Part shown: positions 17,851 through 27,523 of the stretch, piece by piece
Layout of the letters: each line of letters begins with the position of its first letter
How positions within the stretch are numbered: the stretch's first letter is position 1
NCBI RefSeq assembly: GCF_001423425.1
Contig: NZ_LMNX01000006.1
Coordinates: 2,390-66,389, forward strand
DNA from: Rhizobium sp. Leaf306
Lineage (GTDB): Bacteria > Pseudomonadota > Alphaproteobacteria > Rhizobiales > Rhizobiaceae
Direction of reading: 5' to 3'
DNA: 64,000 nucleotides
Made by a program: the position numbers and the translations under genes
The notes under the pieces: generated by a model
Database searches by the model: none
Told to the model about the DNA's origin: nothing
The model's input: the letters and a program-made list of their open reading frames with translations, nothing else

Positions 17851-18215
17851 TCTGGCTCTCTGTCACCCGTCCTTTGCAAACGCCGTTCGGTTCAAATGGC
17901 CGTCTTCTCCCCATTACTTCCGATCACGGCGTTTGCAGAAGAATTGGGAATTCACATGGACAATTATGTGGTCACCACGTTGAATACACCGCCCATTGCG
18001 CATCCTCGATGCCTCGACTGCTCCTCAACCTCGGCAAGCGCCTCTATTGCCGAAATATGTGGCGTTGGTCCGGCTTAGCGGACAAGTGGACAGGCATCCA
18101 GATGGCTTCACAGCGGCCCAACAATATCGGGAAAATGGAGGATCAAGCCTGTAGGGAGCCCTCTGCTTACAATGAAGCGGAGGCGGGAGACACAACTTAG
18201 GGAGATAAGTTGCGT
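17851..18215. other. 365-bp gap, no feature seen
   Basis: Only short overlapping frames without ribosome sites or recognisable sequence. No clear hairpin or repeat was found. Confidence 0.4.
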
Positions 18216-18503
18216 TTACCTTCTTGAGAAAATAGAGCGAAAAGCGAACGATAATCCGTCCCACAAAGCTCTCAGCACCAAAAGCTCAACGCCAGTGTGC
18301 TTGTTTCCACGGCCGCTATCAGTCACTTCAGACCATCCCTGGCCAGAGTTGAACGTTTGGCGTCTCGACCCGTCCGACCTATGAGTAACTGTGTATTGTC
18401 CTTGTTTCACAGTGGTGGACTGAATCGAACCGTCCTTCCGAAGGTTCTGATGAACTCCTTTGGCAACTCTCTGACGCTTCGGGTGATATGTTTTTGCCAT
18501 CAT
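18216..18503 (-). CDS. Small protein of unknown function
   Basis: 95 residues from ATG 18503 (ATG 18500 is the alternative), with AAGAGGTCAG directly upstream. The frame stays open further upstream, but this start has the ribosome site. The protein is basic and polar (KTYHPKRQRVAKGVHQNLR, then TVKQGQYTVTHRSDGSRRQ), ending in a short amphipathic helix (LRALWDGLSFAFRSIF). Its start is only 28 bp from the start of the divergent UDG-like gene. Family not recognised. Confidence 0.5.
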   Translation of the reverse strand: MMAKTYHPKRQRVAKGVHQNLRKDGSIQSTTVKQGQYTVTHRSDGSRRQTFNSGQGWSEVTDSGRGNKHTGVELLVLRALWDGLSFAFRSIFSRR

Positions 18504-18531
18504 CTGACCTCTTGGACACAGGAACTTTATA

Positions 18532-19119
18532 ATGATCGAGGCGTGGATTGGGTCAAGCTGGGGTTTGCCCAACAGCTGTTTTAACGGACTGAAGCTGCTT
18601 GTCGTTGGCGAGTCAACCCACGCCGCGGAATACCCCGTCGGCAGCTCCCCCACGAACCTCTTAACAGATACTGTTCGTGATTTTGTAGAAAACAACAGGA
18701 ACTGGAGATTTTATCGTATACTTACAACGTTTCTGGCAGGACACACAGCATCGAGGAATGTCAGTGATGAAGTACGTCATAACGTTTGGAAAAGCATAGC
18801 ATTTCGAAATTTTGTACCGGTTGTCGCTGCAAACTACGCACGTCAACCTGTTCCAGCTGAACTATTTTTGAAGGGCGGTGACGCCCATAGAAAATTCCTA
18901 GAGCGTTATCAGCCGGAGGCTGTGTTAGTCTGTGGATTTAACACGTGGGGGTGGTTCAATCTTCAACTCAATCCGATGGCACCCAAGCCTTGGGAAGTCG
19001 AGAGGATGACGAATATTGACAATCTGCCGTGTGCTTGCATCAAACACCCCTCAGCCGGGTTTTCATATCTCCGCTGGAAACCGGCATTGGATTTTCTCTC
19101 AGATGCACAGCACGATTAG
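18532..19119 (+). CDS. Uracil-DNA-glycosylase-like family protein
   Basis: 195 residues, ATG 18532 with AGGAAC about 8 nt upstream. The layout resembles the UDG-like superfamily proteins of unknown target: an N-terminal LKLLVVGESTH strand-turn, FRNFVPVVAAN in the middle, and EAVLVCGFNTWGWF near the C-terminus, where UDG-fold proteins have 'PDVVLVLG'. The DNA is AT-richer than the core chromosome, consistent with transfer. It lies beside nuclease genes in a defence-type neighbourhood, so a role against modified or foreign DNA is possible but unproven. The family call rests on motif resemblance only. Confidence 0.55.
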   Translation: MIEAWIGSSWGLPNSCFNGLKLLVVGESTHAAEYPVGSSPTNLLTDTVRDFVENNRNWRFYRILTTFLAGHTASRNVSDEVRHNVWKSIAFRNFVPVVAANYARQPVPAELFLKGGDAHRKFLERYQPEAVLVCGFNTWGWFNLQLNPMAPKPWEVERMTNIDNLPCACIKHPSAGFSYLRWKPALDFLSDAQHD

Positions 19120-19272
19120 TACAACGCCCATTGCTCTGACACCGGAGCCTCGGCTCGCCAGCCGCGCGACGCCCCATTGGCTGAACAGATAACTGCACCC
19201 TCAGCTAGAGTAACTTCAGCAAAAATTCGCCCGAAATTCTCTAGCAGGCTGCATAAGCCTGGCCTACCCACT

Positions 19273-20421
19273 CTAATAGCGCGACCGACGAGGCCGAGGC
19301 GGTGGCACTCGAACAATAAACTCCGATATCGAGCTCACCTCATGGATGTAACGAGGGTTGTGGACGCCTGCCGGAAGTGCTGGAGGGGTTTCCAGCATGA
19401 CGTTTGGAATTTCAGTAACTGCGGAGACATTGGGCACGCCAAAATCGCTTCTCCAACGCTCCATTGTGGCGACAGCCTTATCATACGTTGGGAAGACCTC
19501 TGTTTTATAAACCGAGCCTTCTGAGACTCTCCCTTGTGCAGAGACTGTCCAAGCCACCTGGTCACCGTTCACACCAGGGGTGATCTTGAATTCGAAATAG
19601 TCATCATATCGCTTGCCAAAGAGCTTTCCGAAGAAGGACGGAAACTCTCGATTAGGCTCCGAAGTGAAACGCCTGATAACGAGACAGCAGGTGCCCTGAG
19701 TGAGCCAACGGCCCTCGACTGATTCCTCGAAGGCTCGCCGCTCGGCTTCTTCTGCCTTCTCTTGGGCACGACGCTCAGCTTGCAAGGCGAGGTCCGCACG
19801 TCTAGCGAGTTCGGCTTCGGCGCGTTTTGCAAAGGCGGCATCCATGAACGCGGCTCGCTCTGGATACAGCTCGGAGAAGCTCCGAATAATCGCAGATTTT
19901 GCCTCTTCAAGCGTTACCCTGAAGAACTCCTTACCAGCCCGCTTTGACGCGAGCAGCGCGTGCGCACGCTGTTCGACTGAACGCGGGTCGCCGATGATAG
20001 CTAGCGACCACTCGACGTGAAACTTGGTCGGCACACTTGTCACGCTTGAAAGCTCAGCTGCTCTCTTGAGGCCGGTGTCCTGAGTACATCCAACCTTCAG
20101 CAACCCTGCCATTGATGGATTGCTGAGGACGTAAACCTCTCCAGCGACGTCTTCCCCCGCCTCACCTGGCACATCGATCACAAGGCTATCCTGCACAACC
20201 GCGTTGTACTCGGTTCTGTAAGCGTTCTTTAGACGCCGGACATCGTAATCGAAATGCACTCGATCCCCATCCGTCAAAGGGGAAAGCTCGTCATTGGTGA
20301 AGATGGTATGCTTCTCGCCACCGAGGAAAAAACTGTGAGCCTGTTTTCCGCTGGCGGCTACTCTGGAACTGCATTTGCTCACAACACCAGATGCACGCTT
20401 CAGCTTCGAATTTGATCGCAT
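19273..20421 (-). CDS. GIY-YIG / T5orf172-type nuclease domain protein
   Basis: 382 residues. Around 92-180 is a GIY-YIG variant of the T5orf172/MUG113 kind: VYVLSNPSMAGLLKVGCT, then a conserved R (LKRAAELS), FHVEW and the downstream VEQRAHALL-GKEFFRVTLEEA. A charged helical, probably coiled-coil segment rich in A, E and R (about 190-235) follows. The last ~140 residues are an unrecognised beta-rich part. The N-terminal ~85 residues (HSFFLGGEKHTIFTNDELSPL) may be a small DNA- or protein-binding module. It is convergent with the UDG-like gene and lies just downstream of the restriction operon. No immunity or methylase gene is paired with it. Confidence 0.7.
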   Translation of the reverse strand: MRSNSKLKRASGVVSKCSSRVAASGKQAHSFFLGGEKHTIFTNDELSPLTDGDRVHFDYDVRRLKNAYRTEYNAVVQDSLVIDVPGEAGEDVAGEVYVLSNPSMAGLLKVGCTQDTGLKRAAELSSVTSVPTKFHVEWSLAIIGDPRSVEQRAHALLASKRAGKEFFRVTLEEAKSAIIRSFSELYPERAAFMDAAFAKRAEAELARRADLALQAERRAQEKAEEAERRAFEESVEGRWLTQGTCCLVIRRFTSEPNREFPSFFGKLFGKRYDDYFEFKITPGVNGDQVAWTVSAQGRVSEGSVYKTEVFPTYDKAVATMERWRSDFGVPNVSAVTEIPNVMLETPPALPAGVHNPRYIHEVSSISEFIVRVPPPRPRRSRY

Positions 20422-20589
20422 AGGTAATTTCAGACTTCTGGAGATTGCAAAATTTCGGACCGGAGTTAGAGGGTGAATGTAGCGAACACAACCTTATAGT
20501 TCACCGGTACGGCCAAAACCTATCGCCCGCGCTTCGACCGTACCGTCGCACGCACCGGACTGCTGACCTCCTGACCACCCGCTTAAACG

Positions 20590-20618
20590 TCGAAGGCGGA
20601 AATAATTTCCGCCTTCGA
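20590..20618. terminator. Strong stem-loop after the restriction operon
   Basis: TCGAAGGCGGAAA-TAA-TTTCCGCCTTCGA forms a 13-bp perfect stem with a 3-nt loop, 8 bp beyond the stop codon of res. Read leftwards it is not followed by a long T-run, so efficiency is uncertain. Confidence 0.7.
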
Positions 20619-20625
20619 TACGCCC

Positions 20626-23600
20626 CTAAACGTGGTCGAACACCTCCTCTAGCTTTGTCGCATGGATGTACTTCGCTGGATTGTTATCCCGTACCAGGGC
20701 CTGAAAATGCGCCTCGCCACACACGATCTTCGCCGCCTCCTGATCACGGAGATCGTCGGTGAACAGGCTGGCCTTCGTTTCAACAACAAAATACAAGCGC
20801 TCCCGTCCATCGACCTCAAGCAGCACGGCCCAGTCGGGGTTGTAGGTGCCGAGCGGTGTCGGAATTTTGAACCAGCCTGGAAGCTTCGCGTAGACCTTCA
20901 CGGCGTCGTTCTTTTCCATCTGCTCGGCGAAAGACCGCTCTACGCCCGCGGAATCGTGAATGACATGCTCGTAAACCGACTTCTGGGTGTTGGTCAGCAT
21001 GTTCTTCAGGTAGCCGGTTAGCTCTTCTCGCTCGAACAGTTCCTGGGCGTAGAAGTCCTTGTCACCGATCCGCTGATACTTGATGCCGTCCACAAGCGCC
21101 AAGCGCTTCGTGCGGTTGATAATGTCAGCCGCCAGTTCGATGAACGCCTGCGGGTTCCTCTTGAAGTCGGATAGACGGCCGCTTTCGATCAGAATCGTCA
21201 CGAGACTGCGCCGCGTCAGCTGTGTCCGATCCTGGAGATCGGTCAACAGGTCGGGAAGTACGATGTCGCCTTCGTCGATGGCAATCGGTCCAGATGCTGA
21301 CGTCTCCTTGGCAAGCACACCGCCCTGACCGATTGCGAGATCGGCCTTTCGGACGGTCACACGAGCTTTTGCGATCGGTGGCCCATTGGCGATGTTGCGC
21401 GCGCAATCGGCGATGAGTTTCTCATTGTCGAACTGCACCCGATAGGTCGTGGTATGCTTGATCCGGTCCCACAGGGCACGGAACTCCCCGCTGTCAAACA
21501 CCTCCTTGCGGATCGCCACCGGCTTGCGGTCATCGGCATTCTTAACTTCAAGGCGGCCCGCCACCTTTCGCAACATAGTCGTTACGGCCGGAAGGTATGG
21601 TTGAAGGTGGGCCGGCAGTGCAAGGGTCCCGGTCTTGATGGCGGTCCGTAGGCTATCCTGAACTTTGCCGTGCCGGTCGATAAGGTTTAAGGCCAGCAAG
21701 TGGCGATAGATGTCCGCGGAACGTTCATACCCCAACACATCGGGGACGCCCGCATCGTATGCTGCGCCTTCCTCTTCCATCCCCGGTCCATGAGAAGGGT
21801 CTTCGGCGACCATCGGAATGTTCGCGAACAGATGCTCCTCGACGATCCCGAAGCGGATACCTGTGTCGGCCTCGATCTCCTTCTGAAGATTTTCGGCAAA
21901 GGACTCGTAGCTCTCGGTGGCGATCACGGTCAGGGTGTTCACCTCAAAGCCCCGCAGTCGCTCGCCCTGCTGGTTGACGCAAAGTCGAAGTCCGCGACCG
22001 ATCGTCTGTCGGCGCTCCCGCTCTGTACCCATCTCGCGCAGCGCGCAAATCTGGAAGACATTGGGGTTGTCCCAGCCTTCCTTGAGCGCCGAGTGCGAAA
22101 AGATGAACTTGAGCTTGGTGTCGAAGCTGAGCAGCTTCTCCTTTTCCCGCATGATCAGGTTATAGGCGCGCTCTGCGCTGTCCCGATTGACCTGGTTGTT
22201 TTCAGCCGTATCCGTCCAGCGCTTGTTTTTGTCGATGGAGAAATAGCCGTCATGAACTTCCTGGGCGTCAGAGGTTACATCAACCTCCGTGAACAGGCTC
22301 ACGAACTCGGGAAGCTTGGCTGCCCGACGGTATTCCTCTTCGAAGATGGTCGCGTACTTGCCCTTCACCGCATTTCCGTCGGCATCGTAGGAGCGGTAGT
22401 GCTCGACCGTGTCGATGAAGAAAAGGCTGAGCACCTTGATCCCGAGAGGCGCGAGGCGTTTTTCCTTCTCCAGATGCTCCTGAATGGTGCGTCGGATCAT
22501 CAGCCGCTTGATGGCGTCGGCATCGACGTCACCGATGGCTTGGCCCGGCTCCAGAAAGACCTCGGAACCCGCCGTTTTGACCTCGAGAAAGGACGCGGCG
22601 CCAGAAATGCGGATTTCGCCAATACGGCAATCCTTGTAGATCGCGCGACCGGTTACCTCTTCCAAATCGTCGCCGTCATGAACGGTGATTTCTTCGCGTT
22701 GAACGCGACCGCTCCGCTGCACGTCGACCTCCACCCGGGCGGAAATCGTGCCCTTTACATTGCGCGCAGACAAGAACCGCAGATAGGCCTTGTTATGACC
22801 ACCCTCGACCTCAAGCGATGCGACCTCGATCTGCTTCACCAGCTTGCGGTCATAGGCATCGACGGCGTCCAGTCGGTAGACCATATGATGCTTGTTCACG
22901 TGGGTCGCAGAGTAGCGCAACGTGCAGAGCGGATTCATGGCATCGAGAGCCTGCTTTCCGCGGCCCTGGAGGCCACCGTCAACGCTCTGGGGCTCATCCA
23001 CGATGATGATTGGGCGCGTGGCCCGAATCAGGTCGATCGGTGCTTCACCGCCCGTCTTTTCGCTGTCCTTGTAGAGGTTGTTTACCTCCTGCTTGTTGAT
23101 CGCACCCACCGTGACGACCATAATCTGGATGGTCGGACTGGTCGCGAAATTGCGCACCTGGCCCAGCTTGGACGAGTCGTACAGGAAATAGTCATACGGC
23201 TGGCCCGAATAGAGCGCCTTGAAATGATCCTCGGTAATCTGGAGGGTCTTGTTGACGCCTTCCTTGATGGCGACGGACGGCACGACGATCACGAACTTGG
23301 TAAAACCGAACTGCTTGTTCAGTTCAAAGATCGTGCGGAGGTAGACATAGGTCTTGCCCGTGCCGGTTTCCATCTCCACCGTGAAATCGCCAGAGGTGAG
23401 CGAGCCCGATGGTGGCAGGCCGTTATGCAACTGGATATCCTTGAGATTGGACATGATTTCGTCGTCGAGCAGCGTCAGCCGGTTACCGATGCCAAGCGCA
23501 TTCTCTACAAAGCCTAGTTCGCCCTGCACGCCGCCAGCCGAGCGTCGTGTCACGGTAAACTCGGTGCGGTTTATCTCCTGCCCACGAAACAGCTGGCACA

Positions 23601-23667
23601 CCGCCTCGATCGCCGCCTTCTGGTAGTCAAGGTCGGATTCAAAATGAAGCTTCATCCCGCCCCCCAT
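20626..23667 (-). CDS. res: Type III restriction enzyme, Res subunit
   Basis: 1013 residues. The helicase part has motif I METGTGKTY at about 97-105, motif II as IIIVDEPQSVDGG, and motif VI QTIGRGLRLC. The C-terminal nuclease motif is visible as NPDWAVLL ... FVVETKAS, the PD-(D/E)xK signature of type III Res. The length matches the family (900-1100). The start codon overlaps the mod stop as TAATG (23667); an ATG four codons later (23655), preceded by GGGGGGCGGG, may be used instead. Res needs Mod for site recognition and cuts after ATP-dependent sliding between head-to-head sites. It is the last gene of the five-gene operon. Confidence 0.95.
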   Translation of the reverse strand: MGGGMKLHFESDLDYQKAAIEAVCQLFRGQEINRTEFTVTRRSAGGVQGELGFVENALGIGNRLTLLDDEIMSNLKDIQLHNGLPPSGSLTSGDFTVEMETGTGKTYVYLRTIFELNKQFGFTKFVIVVPSVAIKEGVNKTLQITEDHFKALYSGQPYDYFLYDSSKLGQVRNFATSPTIQIMVVTVGAINKQEVNNLYKDSEKTGGEAPIDLIRATRPIIIVDEPQSVDGGLQGRGKQALDAMNPLCTLRYSATHVNKHHMVYRLDAVDAYDRKLVKQIEVASLEVEGGHNKAYLRFLSARNVKGTISARVEVDVQRSGRVQREEITVHDGDDLEEVTGRAIYKDCRIGEIRISGAASFLEVKTAGSEVFLEPGQAIGDVDADAIKRLMIRRTIQEHLEKEKRLAPLGIKVLSLFFIDTVEHYRSYDADGNAVKGKYATIFEEEYRRAAKLPEFVSLFTEVDVTSDAQEVHDGYFSIDKNKRWTDTAENNQVNRDSAERAYNLIMREKEKLLSFDTKLKFIFSHSALKEGWDNPNVFQICALREMGTERERRQTIGRGLRLCVNQQGERLRGFEVNTLTVIATESYESFAENLQKEIEADTGIRFGIVEEHLFANIPMVAEDPSHGPGMEEEGAAYDAGVPDVLGYERSADIYRHLLALNLIDRHGKVQDSLRTAIKTGTLALPAHLQPYLPAVTTMLRKVAGRLEVKNADDRKPVAIRKEVFDSGEFRALWDRIKHTTTYRVQFDNEKLIADCARNIANGPPIAKARVTVRKADLAIGQGGVLAKETSASGPIAIDEGDIVLPDLLTDLQDRTQLTRRSLVTILIESGRLSDFKRNPQAFIELAADIINRTKRLALVDGIKYQRIGDKDFYAQELFEREELTGYLKNMLTNTQKSVYEHVIHDSAGVERSFAEQMEKNDAVKVYAKLPGWFKIPTPLGTYNPDWAVLLEVDGRERLYFVVETKASLFTDDLRDQEAAKIVCGEAHFQALVRDNNPAKYIHATKLEEVFDHV

Positions 23668-25550
23668 TACAGACTGCGGACATCGAGAATGCCGTTCTGA
23701 TTGAGGATCGCTGCCATGTTGGTTTTGGCAACATCATCAGCAAAGCCGGAATCCTTGAAGACGACGCGTGTTTCGACGGCCGGCGCGAGCTCCTTCCACC
23801 ACGCAACAATGCCCGCTGAAAGGCTTTCGACTACATCTTTCGTGAGACCGTCCGCAAGGCACGCAATCAACGCGCCGCCGCCGATGGCGTGAACAGTCTT
23901 TCCTGCAATCTGTCGCGTCTCCATGGGAACGCAGAGATCGAGGCCGAGCTTGAGCAGGAGCTCGTATAGAATGTCTCGCTCAGTGCGGCCCGGAACAATG
24001 TGTTCGGCGTTCGCCAGAAGCGTTCCTTCGAGATCGGAAGGCACAGGCTCCCAAGCCCTTATGTTGGACTGTGCGAGCTTGAAGACGCGGAAACCTGTAA
24101 AGTCAGTTGGAGCTAACACAGCACTTCGAATCATGCCCCCGGCCCGCCGGATTCGCTCCTTCGAAAGCTCTGCAATTGTTGAAAAGCCGCGCTTTTCTGC
24201 TTCCGAACCTGATGGGACAGCTTCGGGTAATTGAACGCATATAAACCTTCTAGAACCTTGGTCCTTGGCGTTTAATGACATGGTCGCATGGGCAAGCGTC
24301 GCCGATCCCGCGAAGAAATCCATGCAGATCGATCTTCCATCGGTACACAGGCGTAGTAATTCTTCAATCAATCCAACGGGTTTCGGGCTTTCAAATATTG
24401 TTGCCTCGCCAAAGATTTCCTTCATCTCGTTAGAGCCGCTAGTGTTCAGTGGAACAAAATCCCAGATTGTTGGATAAGTTACTCCATCTTTGACGTCGGA
24501 TAAGAACCTCTTGAGCTTTGGCTTACCAAGCCCATCCTCTCCAAAGTATATTTCATCGTTTACGAGCAATTTATCGATTGTTTCGTTTGAGAAACGCCAG
24601 TTTCCGTTTGCTCCAGGAAAGTGCTGCTCACCATTATTCGGGTTAATAATTGGGAAATGAAGCGACGCAACATAGCGTCCGCCCTTCACATTCGCCATCA
24701 AGTCGCCGGGTGCCCATGGCCCTTTGGGATGCTGGTCGGGATTTCGGTAGCGCGCAACCTGTTCCTCAGACCTTTCTCGAAGATTTATGCGAACTGAATC
24801 TAGAGACTTCGAAAATAGAACTATGTAGTCATGGTTGGCTCCAATGATCTTGTCATTAGGAGGGGTGCTGCGCTTTCTCCATATTATCTGCGCAAGGAAA
24901 TTTTCTTCTCCGAATATCTCCGACATCATCATGCGGATGTTGTCTAATTCTCCATCGTCTACGCTGATCGCGATGGTACCGTCATGTGACAGTAGTCGGT
25001 GTGCCAACTTCAAGCGGGGATACATCATGTTGAGCCATGCTGTATGGAAGCGACCTGAACTTTCAGGATTCGTGGTAGTTTTACTTCCTCCGCTATCGAT
25101 CTGGCCAGTGATAGACAGATAATTTTTAATGTTATCGACGAAATCGTCACGGTAGATAAAGTCTCTTCCCGTGTTATACGGAGGGTCGATGTAGATGAAA
25201 TTTACTTTGCCCGAATAGCTCTTCTGCAAGAGCTTCAAGACCTCAAGATTGTCGCCCTCGATCATCAGATTGCGAGAGATTTCCCAATCGACGCTTTCCT
25301 CTGGGCAAGGCAGGAGGGTCCCAACGGACGGGGTCAGCGCTATTTGGCGGGCCTTCCGCTTTCCGTACCAATTCAGTCCGTACTTCTCGTCCTGATCATC
25401 GACTGCACTGCCAAGAAGCTGCCTGAGGACGTCGAAGTCGAGTTTGCCCTCACGGAAGGCATCCGGAAAGACGGCCTGCAAAGCGGTGATGTTGTCCGAG
25501 ACGATATCGGCGCTCTTGGTTTCAAGGTCGTTCAGTTCGAGCTTCTTCAT
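23667..25550 (-). CDS. mod: Type III DNA methyltransferase, Mod subunit
   Basis: 627 residues. The catalytic motif DPPYNTGRDF is at about 121-130, and the AdoMet-binding motif MDFFAGSATLAHA comes later, near 419. This order marks the beta class of N6-adenine methylases, which includes type III Mod. The region between these motifs would hold the target-recognition domain; it is full length, without frameshift and without the simple-sequence tracts seen in phase-variable mod genes. It lies directly before res (TAATG overlap) and 35 bp after the DUF262 gene. Recognition site unknown. Confidence 0.95.
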   Translation of the reverse strand: MKKLELNDLETKSADIVSDNITALQAVFPDAFREGKLDFDVLRQLLGSAVDDQDEKYGLNWYGKRKARQIALTPSVGTLLPCPEESVDWEISRNLMIEGDNLEVLKLLQKSYSGKVNFIYIDPPYNTGRDFIYRDDFVDNIKNYLSITGQIDSGGSKTTTNPESSGRFHTAWLNMMYPRLKLAHRLLSHDGTIAISVDDGELDNIRMMMSEIFGEENFLAQIIWRKRSTPPNDKIIGANHDYIVLFSKSLDSVRINLRERSEEQVARYRNPDQHPKGPWAPGDLMANVKGGRYVASLHFPIINPNNGEQHFPGANGNWRFSNETIDKLLVNDEIYFGEDGLGKPKLKRFLSDVKDGVTYPTIWDFVPLNTSGSNEMKEIFGEATIFESPKPVGLIEELLRLCTDGRSICMDFFAGSATLAHATMSLNAKDQGSRRFICVQLPEAVPSGSEAEKRGFSTIAELSKERIRRAGGMIRSAVLAPTDFTGFRVFKLAQSNIRAWEPVPSDLEGTLLANAEHIVPGRTERDILYELLLKLGLDLCVPMETRQIAGKTVHAIGGGALIACLADGLTKDVVESLSAGIVAWWKELAPAVETRVVFKDSGFADDVAKTNMAAILNQNGILDVRSL

Positions 25551-25585
25551 CGCACATCCATTTCATTCGGGTTCCAACAGCGGCC

Positions 25586-27523
25586 TCAGGCCGCCTGTTG
25601 TCCGAGCATTTCCTTTTTGACGTAGTCCTTGAAGGCCGCGGCGCTAGTGAAGCAGCGGAAGCCTGCGGCACTCGCAAGGGCAATGGTCTCGTCGTTTTCG
25701 TTCAGTAACACGGCGACCGGTTCTGACAACTCCTCCTGGAGACCGTTCGGCCAGATGAGGTCGAAAACGGCGATCTGATCGCCTGTCTCCGGGTTCGAAT
25801 GGTCATAGGCGATGACGCCATCGGTGAAACCTTTCTCGACCGCCCAATCATTGATCGCCTGTAATTCTGCCTCTTCATCAGTACTGGAAATGCCGCCGGC
25901 CGCAGCCGTCGTGGAAATCGTCGATACCCGCGCAGGTTCGGCAATCCATCTGTCATCACCATGCAGCAGCGAGGCAAATCGCTTGTTCGCCTCGGCCGCC
26001 AGCAGTTCCTTTCGGGCTTCCAGGAAGTCGGCATAGCGCTCAATCTTCCACAGCGTCTCATCCATCGGAATCCACTGCGACGCCAGAGCCCCCGGATGCT
26101 TCGATTCGATTTTCGGGAAATAGACCTCAGGCAGCGTGTCGCGGATGTTGAGATTGGTATCCTTGGTGAGGAAGCAGAAATTGGCAATCGCGTTCACCTG
26201 CGAACGCGGGACGTTCTGTTTGTAGAGCTGCGCCTTCGGGAAGATGTGGTGGACTTCAAGGGCATTCATCTTGCCCAGCAACCCGGATTTCAATTCGATG
26301 CCCGTTCCCCAGTCCTTGGACGCGCCCATTCGTGTCAGCATGTAGAGCACGGGGTAGAAGCGGGCACCGAGGCTCCAGCCGGTGAAATGGCCTTTCTCGA
26401 CCCGCAATCCACCATGCCACAGCCGCAACTGCTCCAGGAGTTTATCAAGACCACCGTCCGCGCCTTCCAGCGCCTCAAGGTCCTTGTCCAGGAAGGATTC
26501 CGTTGAGCCCGAATAACGCCCCCACATTCCAGCCTGCGCGAACCAGAAGAGGAGCTTGTCCCGCTCGACCTCATCCAGCGCACCGCCCTTTTGATCCAGG
26601 TAGCGCACGATAACGGGAACGGCGAAGCGACCGAAGAAAACCCGCGCGTGGTCCAATCCAAGCCTGCCTGAAATCAGATTAAGGCAGGTTTCAATGCGTT
26701 TGGTGGCGCGCTTCAGGCCGTCCTGAATGTCGGTGGCGGACTGATTGTGCAGATAGAGGAATTTGGCCTCACCGGTCAGCACGGTGTTGATCGATCGCAG
26801 GAGCCAATCCAGGTTGAAATCGTATCCCGCTTGGTTCCAGGCTTTCAGTTTGCCCTTCATCTCGGTGCGGGCGTCAGGCCATTCCGCGCAGATTTTCGCC
26901 AGCGCCAGATCGCCCTTGGAGAGCTTGGTGCCACCACTGTTCACCTTGTTGAAGATGTCGACAACCACATCGAGGGTCTTGTCCGCGCCAGTGACCTCTT
27001 CTTCATGCAGGTTGATTTCCAGGATGCCCAGCAGCCGGCTTAGTCGGCCATAATACTCCCCGGGTGGCGTCGGCCCTAGCGAGGTCATGACCTTTCCTAC
27101 GCCATCATGGCCCGACTTCATCAGAGCCGACACATCGATCCAGAGCGGGTCTCCAGACATTTTCAGCGGCTGGAAGAACTCAAACGTCTCCGAGGCGAGG
27201 TTGAAATACAGGCCCGTAAAAGCCTTGGCGTTGCCGTCAAAAAACGCTGGTGGCTTGCCGCGGACGACACCGTAAAGGGAGGTGACACGCTGCTGGCCAT
27301 CTAACAACAGCTTCACGATCCCGGAGGCGAGCTGGCCGTCGCCGCGATGATTTGCCGTAACTGATTCCGTCGCCCAGACCAGGAGCCCCCCGACGGGGTG
27401 GCGTCGGTAGAGCGACGTGAACAAGCCACGCACCTGTTCGGTGTTCCAGACATACCCTCGCTGGAATTCCGGCAGTGCCATATGCCCACTGTCGATATGG
27501 TCCAGAATGGTCGAAATTCTCAT
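25586..27523 (-). CDS. DUF262/DUF1524 protein, GmrSD-like modification-dependent nuclease
   Basis: 645 residues. The N-terminal DUF262 domain shows MALPEFQRGYVWN and LLLDGQQRVTSLYG (about 70-83), the QR...DGQQR pattern of this ParB/Srx-related domain. Toward the C-terminus LEVHHIFPKAQLYK with a later asparagine region is the HNH motif of DUF1524. This domain pair is the GmrSD type IV architecture, in which GmrS/DUF262 hydrolyses nucleotide and DUF1524 cuts modified DNA. The final ~120 residues are an extra, unrecognised domain. The start overlaps the end of the DUF4391 gene by 4 nt, so it is embedded in the type III operon. Confidence 0.88.
   Translation of the reverse strand: MRISTILDHIDSGHMALPEFQRGYVWNTEQVRGLFTSLYRRHPVGGLLVWATESVTANHRGDGQLASGIVKLLLDGQQRVTSLYGVVRGKPPAFFDGNAKAFTGLYFNLASETFEFFQPLKMSGDPLWIDVSALMKSGHDGVGKVMTSLGPTPPGEYYGRLSRLLGILEINLHEEEVTGADKTLDVVVDIFNKVNSGGTKLSKGDLALAKICAEWPDARTEMKGKLKAWNQAGYDFNLDWLLRSINTVLTGEAKFLYLHNQSATDIQDGLKRATKRIETCLNLISGRLGLDHARVFFGRFAVPVIVRYLDQKGGALDEVERDKLLFWFAQAGMWGRYSGSTESFLDKDLEALEGADGGLDKLLEQLRLWHGGLRVEKGHFTGWSLGARFYPVLYMLTRMGASKDWGTGIELKSGLLGKMNALEVHHIFPKAQLYKQNVPRSQVNAIANFCFLTKDTNLNIRDTLPEVYFPKIESKHPGALASQWIPMDETLWKIERYADFLEARKELLAAEANKRFASLLHGDDRWIAEPARVSTISTTAAAGGISSTDEEAELQAINDWAVEKGFTDGVIAYDHSNPETGDQIAVFDLIWPNGLQEELSEPVAVLLNENDETIALASAAGFRCFTSAAAFKDYVKKEMLGQQAA

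Noticed and set aside
17851-18215. Possible left attachment site of the island
   Set aside because: No match to the tRNA-Ser 3' end could be found here or elsewhere to the left.
21700-23517. 605-codon open frame on the plus strand
   Set aside because: It lies wholly opposite the type III res gene, which has all helicase and nuclease motifs; the opposite frame has no family features.
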